Below, piece by piece: positions 25,339 to 35,415 of a stretch of 64,000 bases of DNA. The notes below the pieces were generated by a model that was not told the origin of the DNA, ran no database searches, and was given only the letters and a program-made list of their open reading frames with translations. Within the stretch, counting starts at the first letter, position 1. Each line of letters begins with the position of its first letter. This DNA is from Fasciolopsis buskii (taxonomy: Eukaryota > Platyhelminthes > Trematoda > Plagiorchiida > Fasciolidae). The translations under genes were made by a program, and so were the position numbers. Location: assembly GCA_008360955.1 (NCBI GenBank), contig LUCM01005996.1, positions 133,114-197,113 on the forward strand. The letters are read 5' to 3'.

Positions 25339-26344
25339 TGAATGACACATTAAGAGCCGCAACATACACAATAGTAAATAAGGGTAGGAATGAATTTCCA
25401 AGTAGATCTCTTGATTTTCATCAGGTGGGATTAAAATCCATTAAATAAACGTGGCCGTTACTTGTGAGATGAACGAATAAAATCTTGATGAAAATCAATA
25501 CTATAGAAAGTACATTTGATCGATCACGGGTATACAAAACGTAACGCGGTTTGCCTTGTAAGCGGGAGATCATCACTTTGCTCATTAGGGAGTGAGGAGT
25601 GATGGCGAAAACTAAGTTTAGACCTGGTGTTAAGAACCTGGAGTGAAACAGCAGCATTGCAAAAAAGCAAGCAAAGGTCAGCAGTTGATAATCCATGAGA
25701 AACGAGAATTCAGTTATTGTACGGGATTAGGCTATTTTTGTATGTGCAAGATTAGAACACCATAAATCCGGATACGATACTGTAAATAAGGGATGAACAG
25801 TATGATCAGGGGCATGTGAAAACGATAGGTCATTAAAAATCTTGTGCTCAGCACTGTCATTAACTCACTTGAAATAAATTAAAATGGTTATTTTTTTGAA
25901 TGCCTGTTGTTTGTAACGAGGAAAAGGGAAGACGTCTGCACCACTTCGACCACAAATCTTCAGTCGAGTCTGCCTCCCGGCCGCCATATCCCATTTCCAT
26001 TAACTCAACTGAAGAAATCCAAGTCGAACAGGCACAAAAGTTCGTTTAGCAGTCAAATTCAAATAGGTTGCATTAGTCTTTGATGATCCACACTCACTGG
26101 ATGGTTATTGTGCTTGTTACTTTATCCAATCGCTATTCATTGAAATACCTATGCAAAGTTTTTGTTCAAGTTATCGAATGATGCGATGTTACCAAAGAAA
26201 CGTCGATATTTAACCAAGGTAATGAATAATCCGAATAAAAACCGAATATCTTTACAAGTGAATAGGTAATCTTCATGCCCAAGTCGATTAACGTTGTATG
26301 CCTTTAACAATGAATCATGATGAATCAGTTAAATAGGCTTACAG
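25339..26344. other. no feature seen
   Basis: The minus-strand frame at 25421-25696 lies upstream of the LINE relic in its transcription direction but shows no identifiable reverse-transcriptase motif. Nothing else stands out. Confidence 0.35.
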
Positions 26345-26523
26345 TTGACTGAAGTAAATAAAAACTTGCCCCAGTATAGCCAGCTGGTGACTGTTCTATG
26401 CGATCACGAGGAATGCTCATGCTCTCTGTGTTCGTCAGAAAGGTCGATCCATGCAGCTGGCATTCAGGAAGATAGATTGTCTTTTTGTACTAAAAATCGT
26501 ACTTTCAGCTTAGTGATGGCCAC
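26345..26523 (+). CDS. internal exon, Cys-rich peptide, product unknown
   Basis: A strong exon candidate. It begins right after GGCTTACAG and ends at a consensus GTGAGT donor. One frame is open from the first base: 59 codons plus two bases. The peptide has an acidic CDHEECSCSLC cluster near residues 19-29 (five cysteines within eleven residues) and a further Cys near 49. Cysteine clustering like this suggests metal binding or disulphides, but the spacing matches no family I can name. It is on the same strand as the three-exon model starting at 29305, though the phases do not join directly without another exon between. Confidence 0.5.
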
Positions 26524-26837
26524 GTGAGTTATGTTCGTTATGCGTTCTGCTAAGGAGGTTTCGTGGTGCTAGCCAGGCGGTTTTCCCTGCAAAGCTGAAT
26601 TCTGGTAGCGTCGAATCCTGCCTGCCACCGAAGACCACCTCCAGATGGAGGCACCTTATTTTAAGTTCATGCATATGCTTGTCTTATATAGATGAGAATT
26701 TAAAGAAACTTTGCCAATTTCTTTTATACTTCCTAGTAAGCGAAATTTCGAAAAACTACTCTTTTCTGACCACGAAGGCTGTAGTTCATGCAGTATTCTA
26801 GACAGCGACGCGATGTATCCGTAATGCCAAGCGGATT

Positions 26838-27359
26838 TTACCGATCCATGACAAACTGTCTAATAAAGTGACTGACAACGGCCGGATTGCGAAATGTGCC
26901 AATCAATTCCGAGGTTTCCATCACTTTGCCTCTATTGTTTTGTTCCATTGTCACGGTCTTCGATCTCATTGTAGCACAAATTACTTTATAATCTTTGGAG
27001 TTTTTGCCCCTGAGCAACAAATTATACTTCCAAACCATGGTTTTATCGCTTCCTTCTGGCAGCCATCTCGCGTTATCGATCAGCTCAGTTGGGCTGTCAG
27101 CAACGTTTTCACTGAAGCATTTTTGCCCTGCCAATTTGGCTGAGATCTCATTTAACTGGCATGCCTTGTCATATTCAGCACCCTCTGATCGGTCATAGAT
27201 AACATTGTTGCACTGAGTAGGTATCTTTGAAATTTGCACAAAACGTGTTATATTTTTGAGTATTCAGAAAAATATCGTGACTGAGCACAATGAGATTGCT
27301 GCAATCACTAGGAGCACTGCAAGCGCAGTTGGATCAGCAATCGTTTTTTCAGTTACCAT
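26838..27359 (-). pseudogene. single-pass membrane-protein-like ORF with one in-frame TGA
   Basis: Starting at an ATG (27359-27357) the minus strand reads 173 codons to a TAA with just one interruption, a TGA at codon 32. Before the TGA is a short polar N-terminus and one strongly hydrophobic stretch at residues 12-31, a typical signal anchor. After it, in the same frame, come a possible N-glycosylation site (NIT) and about 130 residues of soluble, charged, ordinary-looking protein with two or three cysteines. This fits a type II membrane protein whose copy has one nonsense change, a sequencing error, or a gene using a downstream start. The family was not recognised. Selenocysteine insertion is unlikely from position and context, and no SECIS element was looked for by folding. 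Confidence 0.45.
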
Positions 27360-27573
27360 AGTGCATAATGTGACAATCTAATTAATAAGAATGGAGCATC
27401 TATCGAGTTTCAACAGGCTTTATTGGGGAATTGGATAACTATGCACGTCTTCTGCTAAATCAGTCTGTCTTAATTATTTTAGATCTATGAAATACGCCAG
27501 TAACTTCCAGATTGGTGCGACTGATCAAAGAGAGTCTTACTCCTTTGTTTCGTTCCTGTTCGCTACACGATAA

Positions 27574-27840
27574 TTAGATCACTCGGGAGACAGTGAAAAT
27601 TGTTCTATTTCTCTGTGTGTCTAGTTTTCCACTTCGACTATCCTGACTGGGGATCTTGATTGACTTATGGAAGTTGTTATACTCGATTATAGGTTTCCTC
27701 AGTTGATTGTTTTCTATCAGAAGTTTTATGCCCACTGGACGCTCAGGCAACGATTGGCGGAAGAGGATAGAATAAGGCGATAAAAGCCTAATAATGACTA
27801 GACAAACAATCGGAAGTAAGCCCGATAACCATAATTTCAT
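27574..27840 (-). CDS. small ORF with signal-peptide-like N-terminus, hypothetical
   Basis: From an internal ATG at 27840 the frame gives 88 residues. It opens with Met-Lys followed by a hydrophobic stretch to about residue 20, the shape of a secretory signal or a membrane anchor, and then a polar, basic remainder. The frame extends 23 codons further upstream without a better start. It lies about 215 bases upstream of the TGA-interrupted membrane-protein-like frame on the same strand, so the two may have belonged to one locus. No family was recognised. Confidence 0.28.
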   Translation of the reverse strand: MKLWLSGLLPIVCLVIIRLLSPYSILFRQSLPERPVGIKLLIENNQLRKPIIEYNNFHKSIKIPSQDSRSGKLDTQRNRTIFTVSRVI

Positions 27841-29304
27841 ATCTGTAAACCAGCCTCGGTTTGCCTTATGGAATGAAATGACCAACGATGAGGAGACGGC
27901 GCTATGCATTTGTGATTAATTCCACTGAAGGCATCCGTGGACATTGTTGCTCCCTGCCTAACTAGGGAGACTGGGAAACCGGTATTTTGCAGGACACCCC
28001 GGTATTGAATAAACTAATAATTATGACCACGATTTTCATGCAAGTCCTCTAGGCTACCAGGCAATAATTACGAATTATTGCCTTTCGTTTCTCGGGGTAG
28101 ATAAAAAACCCGGGTAATTTGATTAAAGATCAGAATCTAATTTTCTGTGTCACGATAAAATCATCTGAATAGGTAGTGAATATAGATTTGGGGAGAGGTA
28201 ACTTAATTGCCGAAACCAACAACGCTCACATGAAATTGGCAATATGCAACATCACGCAGACCATAGAAGGTTGCAACTACCATACTAAACGATTTTGTAT
28301 TCTTCCAACTGCTATCTTTTCTGACGATCATAATGGAGAATATGTGTGACCAATAAATTTAATTCAAAATAAACTCAGATTTTGTGCTTCCAAACGTCAG
28401 GAAGGGTGTACACTGCCTCGTCATTTTAATGTCATGGCTGCTACATTAATAGTTTTGCCAAAACATGTCCAAAATGCTGAATTTCATGACAGACGATCTG
28501 CGTAAGATTCATCAGTGTTCAATGGTGTTATTGTTCTTGAAAAACATGGAGGTTTGGCTAAGGGCAATGCCAAAAAGTAGCAGAACTTCTACTTCAAATT
28601 GGAGCACCCGATCGCATAGGTGACTATCACGCTACACGTAACCTAGGCATTCGCAATTCTCCGGTCTTTTTTCTCTGCGATTTTGTGGCGCAGTGTTCTT
28701 AGAATTTCATACGCAACCAAGATAATTTCTGACTAACTCAACAGTAAAGGTTAACGACAATACTAAAAATTCCTGGAAGTATCGAATTTGGCTCCGAAAC
28801 CAGTCCTTGGATGGCAGAAACACCGTGTTAGTGTTTCTATGAGAGTAAGCATGGTTGATGCCTACTGCTCTTTGCCGTACCAAATAACTAATTCAGAGAG
28901 CTGGTCCATTTTTATCACCTGGTCTACGCACCAGTGCAATGAAAATAGCCTACACAACAGACACTGCGGCACAACACGGGAAAGAAGGGAAACTGGCATC
29001 CATAACGTTGAAACTTTTGGCGAGATAAGAATACATTGAGGTCTCTGTTGATCACATTTGTTAAAATACTTGGAAGCAGCTGTCTCACACTTCAACTCTG
29101 TCGGTCCTGTCTTCAAGGACACTAAGAAAACATTTATCTCCTCGGCGTAAGTCAATCGAAACGAATCAGAAGCCTCTTGGTATCGGACTAAACATGCCTC
29201 AAAGGTTATGGTTTGATACGAAATAAATTACGCAGCATTTTGTGTCGGATTTTGTCCCATTCTGTTTTTGTTTCCTTTTCTGTGGAATACTTTCAAATTT
29301 CTAG
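27841..29304. other. mostly featureless; possible upstream exon at 28780-28844
   Basis: On the plus strand an open segment at 28780-28844 ends at a GTAAGC donor in phase 0, which would fit the phase-0 start of the exon at 29305. Its acceptor side is weak, so it is not called separately. The overlapping minus-strand frame (28862-29155) has no motif. Confidence 0.3.
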
Positions 29305-30342
29305 AACAGCTGTCAAAATCAAGAGGCAAATGTGGTTATTTTTATACTGTGGAGTATATTACTTCGGAAATGGAAACGAAAAAATTGCACAGTTTTTATC
29401 CAGATTGAAGCAAAAGAAGGCGTCGTTGACTGCCATCCATGTTCCGACCAAAATGGGAACACGTTTTGCTCCATGTGTGTGATAGAAGACGAATTAGCTC
29501 ACATTTCTTGGTGTGTTAGAAGGAAAACAAAGATTTTATACGAGAGACGTTAATTTGCTGAAAATCGATAAACCTCTTACCAGGACAGCAGACGGTTTTG
29601 ACTTACGGTGACTGAGTCCAATGGGAACACGATGCAGTGGATAGTGAAACACATGTCTGACCACAACAGTCAGGATACACACAAACGGCATCTACTGGCA
29701 TGTCAGTTTGGTCAGAAACGAATTGACGGTAATTCTTCTTTCCCAAGCCATCAAGATCCAGAGGCACGTAGACAGGCGGAGGTAAATTGGAACTGCATTC
29801 GTTTGCTCTTTAGAAATAACACAAAATCTTGGTTGCCACAAAATAACAAAAGAGTAATAAATGTTCTTGATCTCCTTGCTTTGAGCTTAAATCTGTATTG
29901 ATATAGGCTTGCATATGAGTTGTTTTAACAAATGAACAGCTCCGAAAGTGTTTCTTGAACTTGAAAGGATTCATTCTTTTATTTTTTTCCAAATGTGTTT
30001 TGCTTCGCAGCGGGCAAGGTGAACTTAATTGCACTTCACTTGTGTGAGATTTCCGTTACATTTCCTCCCACCAAATTATGCGCCAGCTTTAATAGCCGGT
30101 CTATGTCGTCCACAAACATGACGAACATAACTGCTTGTCACTGCTTCTTTTATCTTAATTTTTTTCTTCGTCTACTCAGATTCGGCAATCTACGTAGAAT
30201 AAAACGACCGCCAACCTGCTTGGCGGAGCTCCAAGATGAGACTGGCAGTATTCGAGGGTGCCGTTGCAAAACATCAAATACGTTGCAGAGCACTGAGAAT
30301 AATCCACAAGATACCATCAAAAGTATAAAATATTTTTCTTAG
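29305..30342 (+). CDS. three-exon gene model, product unknown
   Basis: Proposed exons are 29305-29510, 29674-29781 and 30180-30342. Exon 1 follows a strong TTTCAAATTTCTAG acceptor and ends at GTGTGT. Exon 2 has a weak acceptor and ends at GTAAAT. Exon 3 follows a long pyrimidine tract ending TCTACTCAG and runs to a TAG. The phases agree at both junctions (two bases plus one, twice) and the total is 158 codons plus stop. Exon 1 carries a hydrophobic segment followed by a basic KWKRK patch, then a C-x2-C-x8-C-x2-C array that could bind zinc. Exon 3 is basic, then acidic, with a CRC near residue 122. No family was recognised. Exon 2 is the least certain part. Confidence 0.4.
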
Positions 30343-30704
30343 GCGGAACCTATTGACCTTAGTAGCCATGACCATAAGATTACTCAACTTGCCCTTGTTT
30401 TCAGAAACGATCTTTTCCGGTTTTCTTCACTTGCCGTAGCCACCAGTCGACATTATTTCGCAACCGGAGCCTAAATACATCTCCTCTCCTCTAAGTCAAA
30501 AGAGACCAACCCTGCCTATCCAGCATAGATATCTAATTTTTCGTCAGTTATTTTTCCAGATTACTGTCTGTGGCATTTCTTTCTTCTTTATAGATGCCCC
30601 AACCACATACCAAATCTGTTAATACTGTTCTTCATGCGCTTCCTTACATGCCTAACAGTATTCGTTAGAAAAGTAGGTAACCGAAAACAAGCCAAATTGG
30701 CTTT

Positions 30705-30860
30705 TTGCTAGTGGTCTAGCAATAAAAATCACTGAGGTTCAAGCGGAATGTCAGGAGTTCGATTCCACCCGCCGCTGGTCAACGTTCCTTCGTGGTGTCC
30801 TTAGGAACGATGTACCCTACTGTCTCGTCGTTGAAGGAAGTGAAAGAAGAAAAAAGGTTG
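30705..30860 (+). repeat. tRNA-derived SINE
   Basis: A tRNA-like head is seen: an A-box-like string around 30710-30720 (GTGGTCTAGC) and a clear B box at 30754-30766 (GGAGTTCGATTCC), about 45 bases apart as in RNA polymerase III promoters. A tRNA-unrelated body (about 30770-30835) and an A-rich GAAAGAAGAAAAAAGG end follow. No intact tRNA cloverleaf can be drawn, so this is a SINE, not a tRNA gene. Terminal target duplications were not evident by eye. Confidence 0.6.
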
Positions 30861-31159
30861 TTTAGTGTTTGTATTTTGATAGCGATTTTCAATAAACTTT
30901 ACCTTTTAAATCGTAAAATGTATAAAATCTACTTTGTCTCCAATGGCTGACTTTTTAAAATTGCCCGACTACCTCCGCGCCTCAGCTTACACATTTTCGT
31001 ATAATTTCTCTATGGCCGTTGGTCAGGTTGTGCTAGGAAGCGAGTTCAAAATGCGGGATCCCTGAATGGAGAAAAAAGCTATGAAAGTGAATGAAATTTC
31101 TAAACCTTTGTGCAGTTAGCAATTTTGACAGGATTCTTAATGCGTTGTCTGCAGGAAAC

Positions 31160-31310
31160 TCAAAATTGCAAACCACTTTACCATTGTTTCATCCCTTTTA
31201 GGAAAAATCAGCAGTGCAAGTCCGTATCGCCCGAACCGCCATTGTTGACGTACAAAATTGACGATAACCAAGGTGCTCTACTAGCAATCATTTGTTTGCG
31301 GTTAGCGTTT
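31160..31310 (-). repeat. degenerate tRNA-like plus hammerhead element, second copy
   Basis: On the minus strand the segment aligns by eye with the element at 34900-35162: a worn tRNA-like stretch, then a GCACTG arm, a damaged core reading CTGATTT instead of CTGATGA, a stem II remnant, and GAAAC followed by four bases, GTA and an AGTG-containing arm. The core has lost the invariant G and A, so self-cleavage is not expected. The shared order of parts shows that this is a repeat family, not a single chance motif. Confidence 0.55.
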
Positions 31311-33088
31311 CTGTTCGGGCGCAGTGGGCAAGCACCTAACAAGGAAGAAACAGCGTTACATCGGTTCCACGGGTTCTGAAGGGAGAGTCGGTACTGACCC
31401 TGCTTGACGCGTTCTTTAAAAACCCTCCACCGGTAAAAGTTATCTCGGAATTGTCAATGAACGGCAAGCTTTTGACTTGCAAAATTACCTATCAGTGTTA
31501 AGTTTGATCATTGCTGTCGTCATCTGCCCTTTGCAGCATGGTTTTTCTCCGCAAATCCCAATGCCACCATTCATGCCACCAAAAACGACCCATTTCTGAC
31601 CAATTCAAAGACGAGTTAAACTGACACTCTACCGTCCGTAAAATTAGTTGGCAGGACACTCAAGGTCTATGGTCCACGCCGTTCCACTACAAACCTCTTC
31701 TTTCATTTTCTGGTCCTCATAGAATGACCCAAAGGGGCCAATTACAAGGTGATTTTTCTAACACTATTCTCACGGCCGATAAAATCCCGGCTTACATCAG
31801 TGTGATGATTTGATTTATCATTGATTTTGGCTGGCACAACGTCAAATACTTTCCAATATTTTTGCACAAATGAAAGTGCAATCAAGACCGTTAAACCCCA
31901 GTGCGGATGTGGTTTCCGAAGCGTATCCCTAAACGTGCACTGATGGAATCATTGTTAGATTAAATAAAACTGCGGTGACCAACAATAGTTACTTTGTCGG
32001 AACCACATTCGGTTGGCCCTGCGCCATGTAGAATTTTCTGTAAAATGTTCATGGGATAAACCGTAGTCAATTCATGGTATGTGTAATATTTACACAATAA
32101 CTACCAAAAACCTTGTCAAGTTAAACCCTTTTGATTGATCACTTAGCTCTAGTGACTCGATGTGACTCTGCTACAAGAAGACAATTGGATGCATTTTCAA
32201 AACCTTGCTGGAGTTCAAAGAAAGCAGTTTTAACCTGGAGAAATTCCAGACTCTGGATTCACAAACCAGAATTTCCACGAACTGAAATGTTATTAATAAA
32301 TTAAGCTTGAAAGAAAAGAATTTCCGGGTCGAACGCTACACTCAACATTCTAGTCTAATGTCCCAACTTGGGACCAGAGGTCATGCACCGCTGACAATTT
32401 CGAACAGGACTGAAATAGGGGCATCATTCTTCCTCGTTATTTTCATGATGAGTTGGGCGTTTATATCGCTTGATGAATAGTTCCCTGCATTAAATGACCT
32501 TATCCTGTTTACAAACTTTGTTTATCAGTTGGAATGTGGATGCCCAACCGTTACCAAAGGCAGAACAAACAGGCAGTTTGGTCACTTAGCAGCGGAATAA
32601 ATGCCAATGTGGGTAACAAAAGGTAACGAACAGTCAGTTAGGATGGACGAAGATTGGCAGGGTTTTGACGGTTTGCTGAATTTTGGCACATTATATAGCA
32701 CGTATACATCTCTGATTTCCGGGGCCACGGTAAACAGTACATTAATTCTGCGTGGGCAACCGAAGTGCCAAGAACGCCACCTTTCGAACATGATTCATAG
32801 AGCGAAGTCTGGTAAATCTTTCAGAATCTACTGGGCCCACAGGATGACTGCGATAATCAACTTATAATGATTCACTCTATGTCCGCATCTCTGTATGTTT
32901 GCAATGGACATACACCTCTGATTATTACTGAAAAAGATAAAAGAGACGTACAGTAACTGGTTCGTTCTAAGGAGTGAACATGGTAATGCATGTTGTGCAC
33001 CACAAATTATGTTTCTTACCCCCTAGCTCTTTAGCTAGCAACGGGTTACACAAAAGACCGGTAAGGGTACACTGACTTCCCATTTCAG
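31311..33088. other. gene-poor stretch
   Basis: No recognised domain. An 88-codon plus-strand frame at 32601-32867 is fairly protein-like in composition (acidic start, mixed remainder) but has no splice support and no motif, and its opposite strand is also open for 69 codons. It is not called. Confidence 0.35.
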
Positions 33089-33186
33089 TTTTGAAACATC
33101 AGACTCGGTCGGAGACGTGTTCATATCTAAGGGATTCAGTTAAACAACACATTGCAGCATCAGCTAAAAGGGACTTGCGACTCCAG
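33089..33186 (+). CDS. internal exon candidate, helical basic peptide
   Basis: The acceptor is excellent: a pyrimidine-rich CTTCCCATTTCAG directly before the segment. It ends CTCCAG followed by a GTATAC donor. Only one frame is fully open: two leading bases then 32 codons, ending in phase 0. The peptide is basic and amphipathic with one cysteine and no known motif. Exon-like boundaries on both sides make it one of the better short candidates. Confidence 0.45.
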
Positions 33187-34899
33187 GTATACGAAACTAA
33201 AACTTTCGTACTTACTGATTCCGTTTTAATCATTGTGTTTATGCTTTTAGCAAGGAAATATATGCTGCTGAATATCAAGAACTTCAGATGCGTAAGGTGG
33301 AAACCTTCAAACCTACCAAAATATCTGTCCAAACAGTGGTCTGTAGCTCGGTAGGTGAAATTCGTGACAAAGATACAGGCTAAACTCCCAAATTTGTAGG
33401 ACTCGTCGGGATTGGAGAGCTACCTCACGTTGTACAAAATATCAAACCCCTCGGTATGGACAGTCACAATCATCGAGGGCCATTACGCAAGGACTTTCCA
33501 CCCAACGTCCATATTACATGCTTCGACAAATAGGACGGCATAGAAATTTCGTGATGTAGACACCGCCGCCATCACCGACGGGCTAGCATAACATATGTCA
33601 TCTCAAATGACGAAGCCACTTCGGACACAAAACGGGAATGAAGGTTAGGCGTATGCATTCAGCTGGTGGACTGAGCTATACACTGAAAACAAACTGTGCC
33701 ATATTAGGTTGACTGAAGTCTAAATTTCATGAAAACTTAGTGTTTCACCTCAGTTAATCAATTGATCTAACGTTGTTGCGCATTGACATTTTCCTCACTC
33801 ACACTACCATTTCCGAGTCTGGCGGCGATTTTTATACAGCTTTTATTTACAGCACCGGCTATGAGCATCTGGAAGTTAACAAACTGCGGATGTTTTGTTA
33901 GAAGCTTTCTGCGTGTCATTCCGGAAAGCAACACCACCCACCTTTGTCATATACGCCATCATAAGGGGACACACGAATACGAAACCTACGGTCCGCCAGA
34001 AGCGAAGGGCCGCTGAGTATCATCTATGATTCGTTTGATTGAAATTCGATGTCCAGTTGCCTTTTAATTTTCGCATTTAAGGCGCCATGCAAAAAATGAC
34101 TGTAGAAGAGGGATTGCAGGAATTGTATGCTGAAAAGTGAGGAAAGTGGCGAAAGCTGTCTAGATACAAACTAGGAATAAACATCCACATATCACCAAGC
34201 TAACTACAAAGTATGTTGTAATAGTATTGTGGTAAGGCTTAGGAGGTTTCTTCAGGCAATCTGCAAATGTAAAGGCCGAAAAACTGACTTCCGCTGAAAT
34301 CTTCAATGCCGAGCACAATCTTTGTAGTAAGTGGTACATGATTCAACAAACGGACTTCAGTAGACACATGTTTTCTGTCAGGACTTTTCAAGTCTAACTG
34401 AGCAGCGTATATTACTCCATTTTTACATCCATTTTACGCGAATACTTGCCGACCGATCGCGGAACAAACTCAACTGTCGATAAACCAACGGTTCTTCACC
34501 ACATAATAGATTCGGTCAGGCAAGTGATGCTACAGATCCGATGAATTTAGCCTGAAGCAAATACTCGATAAATGAGGGTTTCCAGCACTGCGATTTCAAT
34601 GAATTATTACTTTTGATCTGAAGCGAGTGCACTGTACTTTCGATCAATCTTGGAAGTCATTTTTACCGGAGATAGATAAAGGGCAAATTATTTTTCCCAT
34701 TCCCCAGTTTTTTCTCTCAAGCAAAACACTTTGGTATGATTCAGTTGCATATGAGCTAAAATGAAAAAAATGATTCTCCAATTTCCTTTTGATTTATGGC
34801 AAAAAGAACTCACTGTGGTTTGGTAGACAAAATTCATTGCTGGTTTGGACATATGCATGTTAAGAATAAGTCATATATTTTAGTAGTAGGAGATTGAAT
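33187..34899. other. no feature seen
   Basis: No recognised domain, repeat family or supported exon. The frame at 33783-34016 has no motif. Confidence 0.4.
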
Positions 34900-35162
34900 A
34901 TTTACATGAAATAATTCACCATGTGATATCATCACTCAACTCACCATAAAGAAACCATGGAAGCACTGTACAGCTGTTTCATCCTTGTTAGGAATCATCA
35001 GCAGTGCATATCCACCGCGCCCCAACTGGGACGCGAACCCGGGACGAACGGTTCAGAGTCGAACGCCTTAGCCATTACGCTACCGGGCAGGCTCTGAACG
35101 GTTTGTTGAATTTCACCACATGATGTTGCACCTATCCGTCACTGATTTCCAAGGTTACTGTC
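34900..35162 (-). repeat. tRNA-like plus hammerhead SINE/retrozyme-type element
   Basis: Read on the minus strand from 35162 the element has a leader of about 70 bases, a tRNA-like block (35092-35014) with an A-box-like TAGCGTAATGGCTAAG and a B box GGTTCGCGTCC (10 of 11 to consensus), then a type I hammerhead (35007-34963), then a tail. The leader contains TCATGTGGTGAAATTC and the tail at about 34908-34932 contains the similar ATCACATGGTGAATTATTTC. The element may therefore be one unit of a tandem array of about 200 bases. tRNA-headed, hammerhead-carrying repeats are known from schistosomes, which supports a flatworm origin. The tRNA-like part cannot form a good cloverleaf, so no anticodon is assigned. 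Confidence 0.7.
34963..35007 (-). ncRNA. type I hammerhead ribozyme with minimal stem III
   Basis: On the minus strand all parts are in order: stem I 5' arm GCACTG, core CTGATGA, stem II arms around a TAACAA loop, core GAA, a two-base-pair stem III (AC/GT) with an AGCT loop, cleavage triplet GTA, and stem I 3' arm CAGTGC. Stem I is a perfect six base pairs and can be extended by GGA/TCC across a small internal loop. Predicted cleavage is between 34969 and 34968. One defect is visible: the base pair of stem II next to the core, normally G-C, is T opposite T here, which should lower activity. The short stem III is typical of retroelement hammerheads, which often act as dimers. Confidence 0.8.
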
Positions 35163-35287
35163 GATCGCTGTGAGCTAACGGACAGTAACCGTGCAAATCA
35201 GTGACGGATAGGTGCAACATCATGTGGTGAAATTCAACAAATCGTTCAGAGCCTGCCCGGTAGCGTAATGGCTAAGGCGTTCGACTC
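35056..35287. repeat. 107-bp inverted repeat, 18-bp spacer, 3 mismatches
   Basis: The left arm 35056-35162 and right arm 35181-35287 are reverse complements of each other with three mismatches (about 97% identity), separated by 18 bases. Each arm holds the leader and the 5' half of the tRNA-like block of the hammerhead element, so two copies stand head to head. The right copy ends abruptly inside the region equivalent to the anticodon arm (GACTC), while the left one continues through the B box and hammerhead. The high identity shows that it formed recently. Confidence 0.9.
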
Positions 35288-35415
35288 ATAAGTCATATAG
35301 TTTTCCCATATCTGCAATTTCTCCTCGTCATTTGGCCATGCGCTAGAAGTCGTGTAGGCCGTTGCCAAAATTGGTAAACATTTATTTCAACCGGTCATCC
35401 AAAGCAATCTTATCA

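Noticed and set aside
30705..30780. A functional tRNA gene
   Set aside because: A and B boxes are present but no cloverleaf with proper acceptor and anticodon stems can be drawn.
35014..35092. A functional tRNA gene on the minus strand
   Set aside because: The acceptor ends do not pair fully and the anticodon loop is not seven bases. It is the head of a repeat element.
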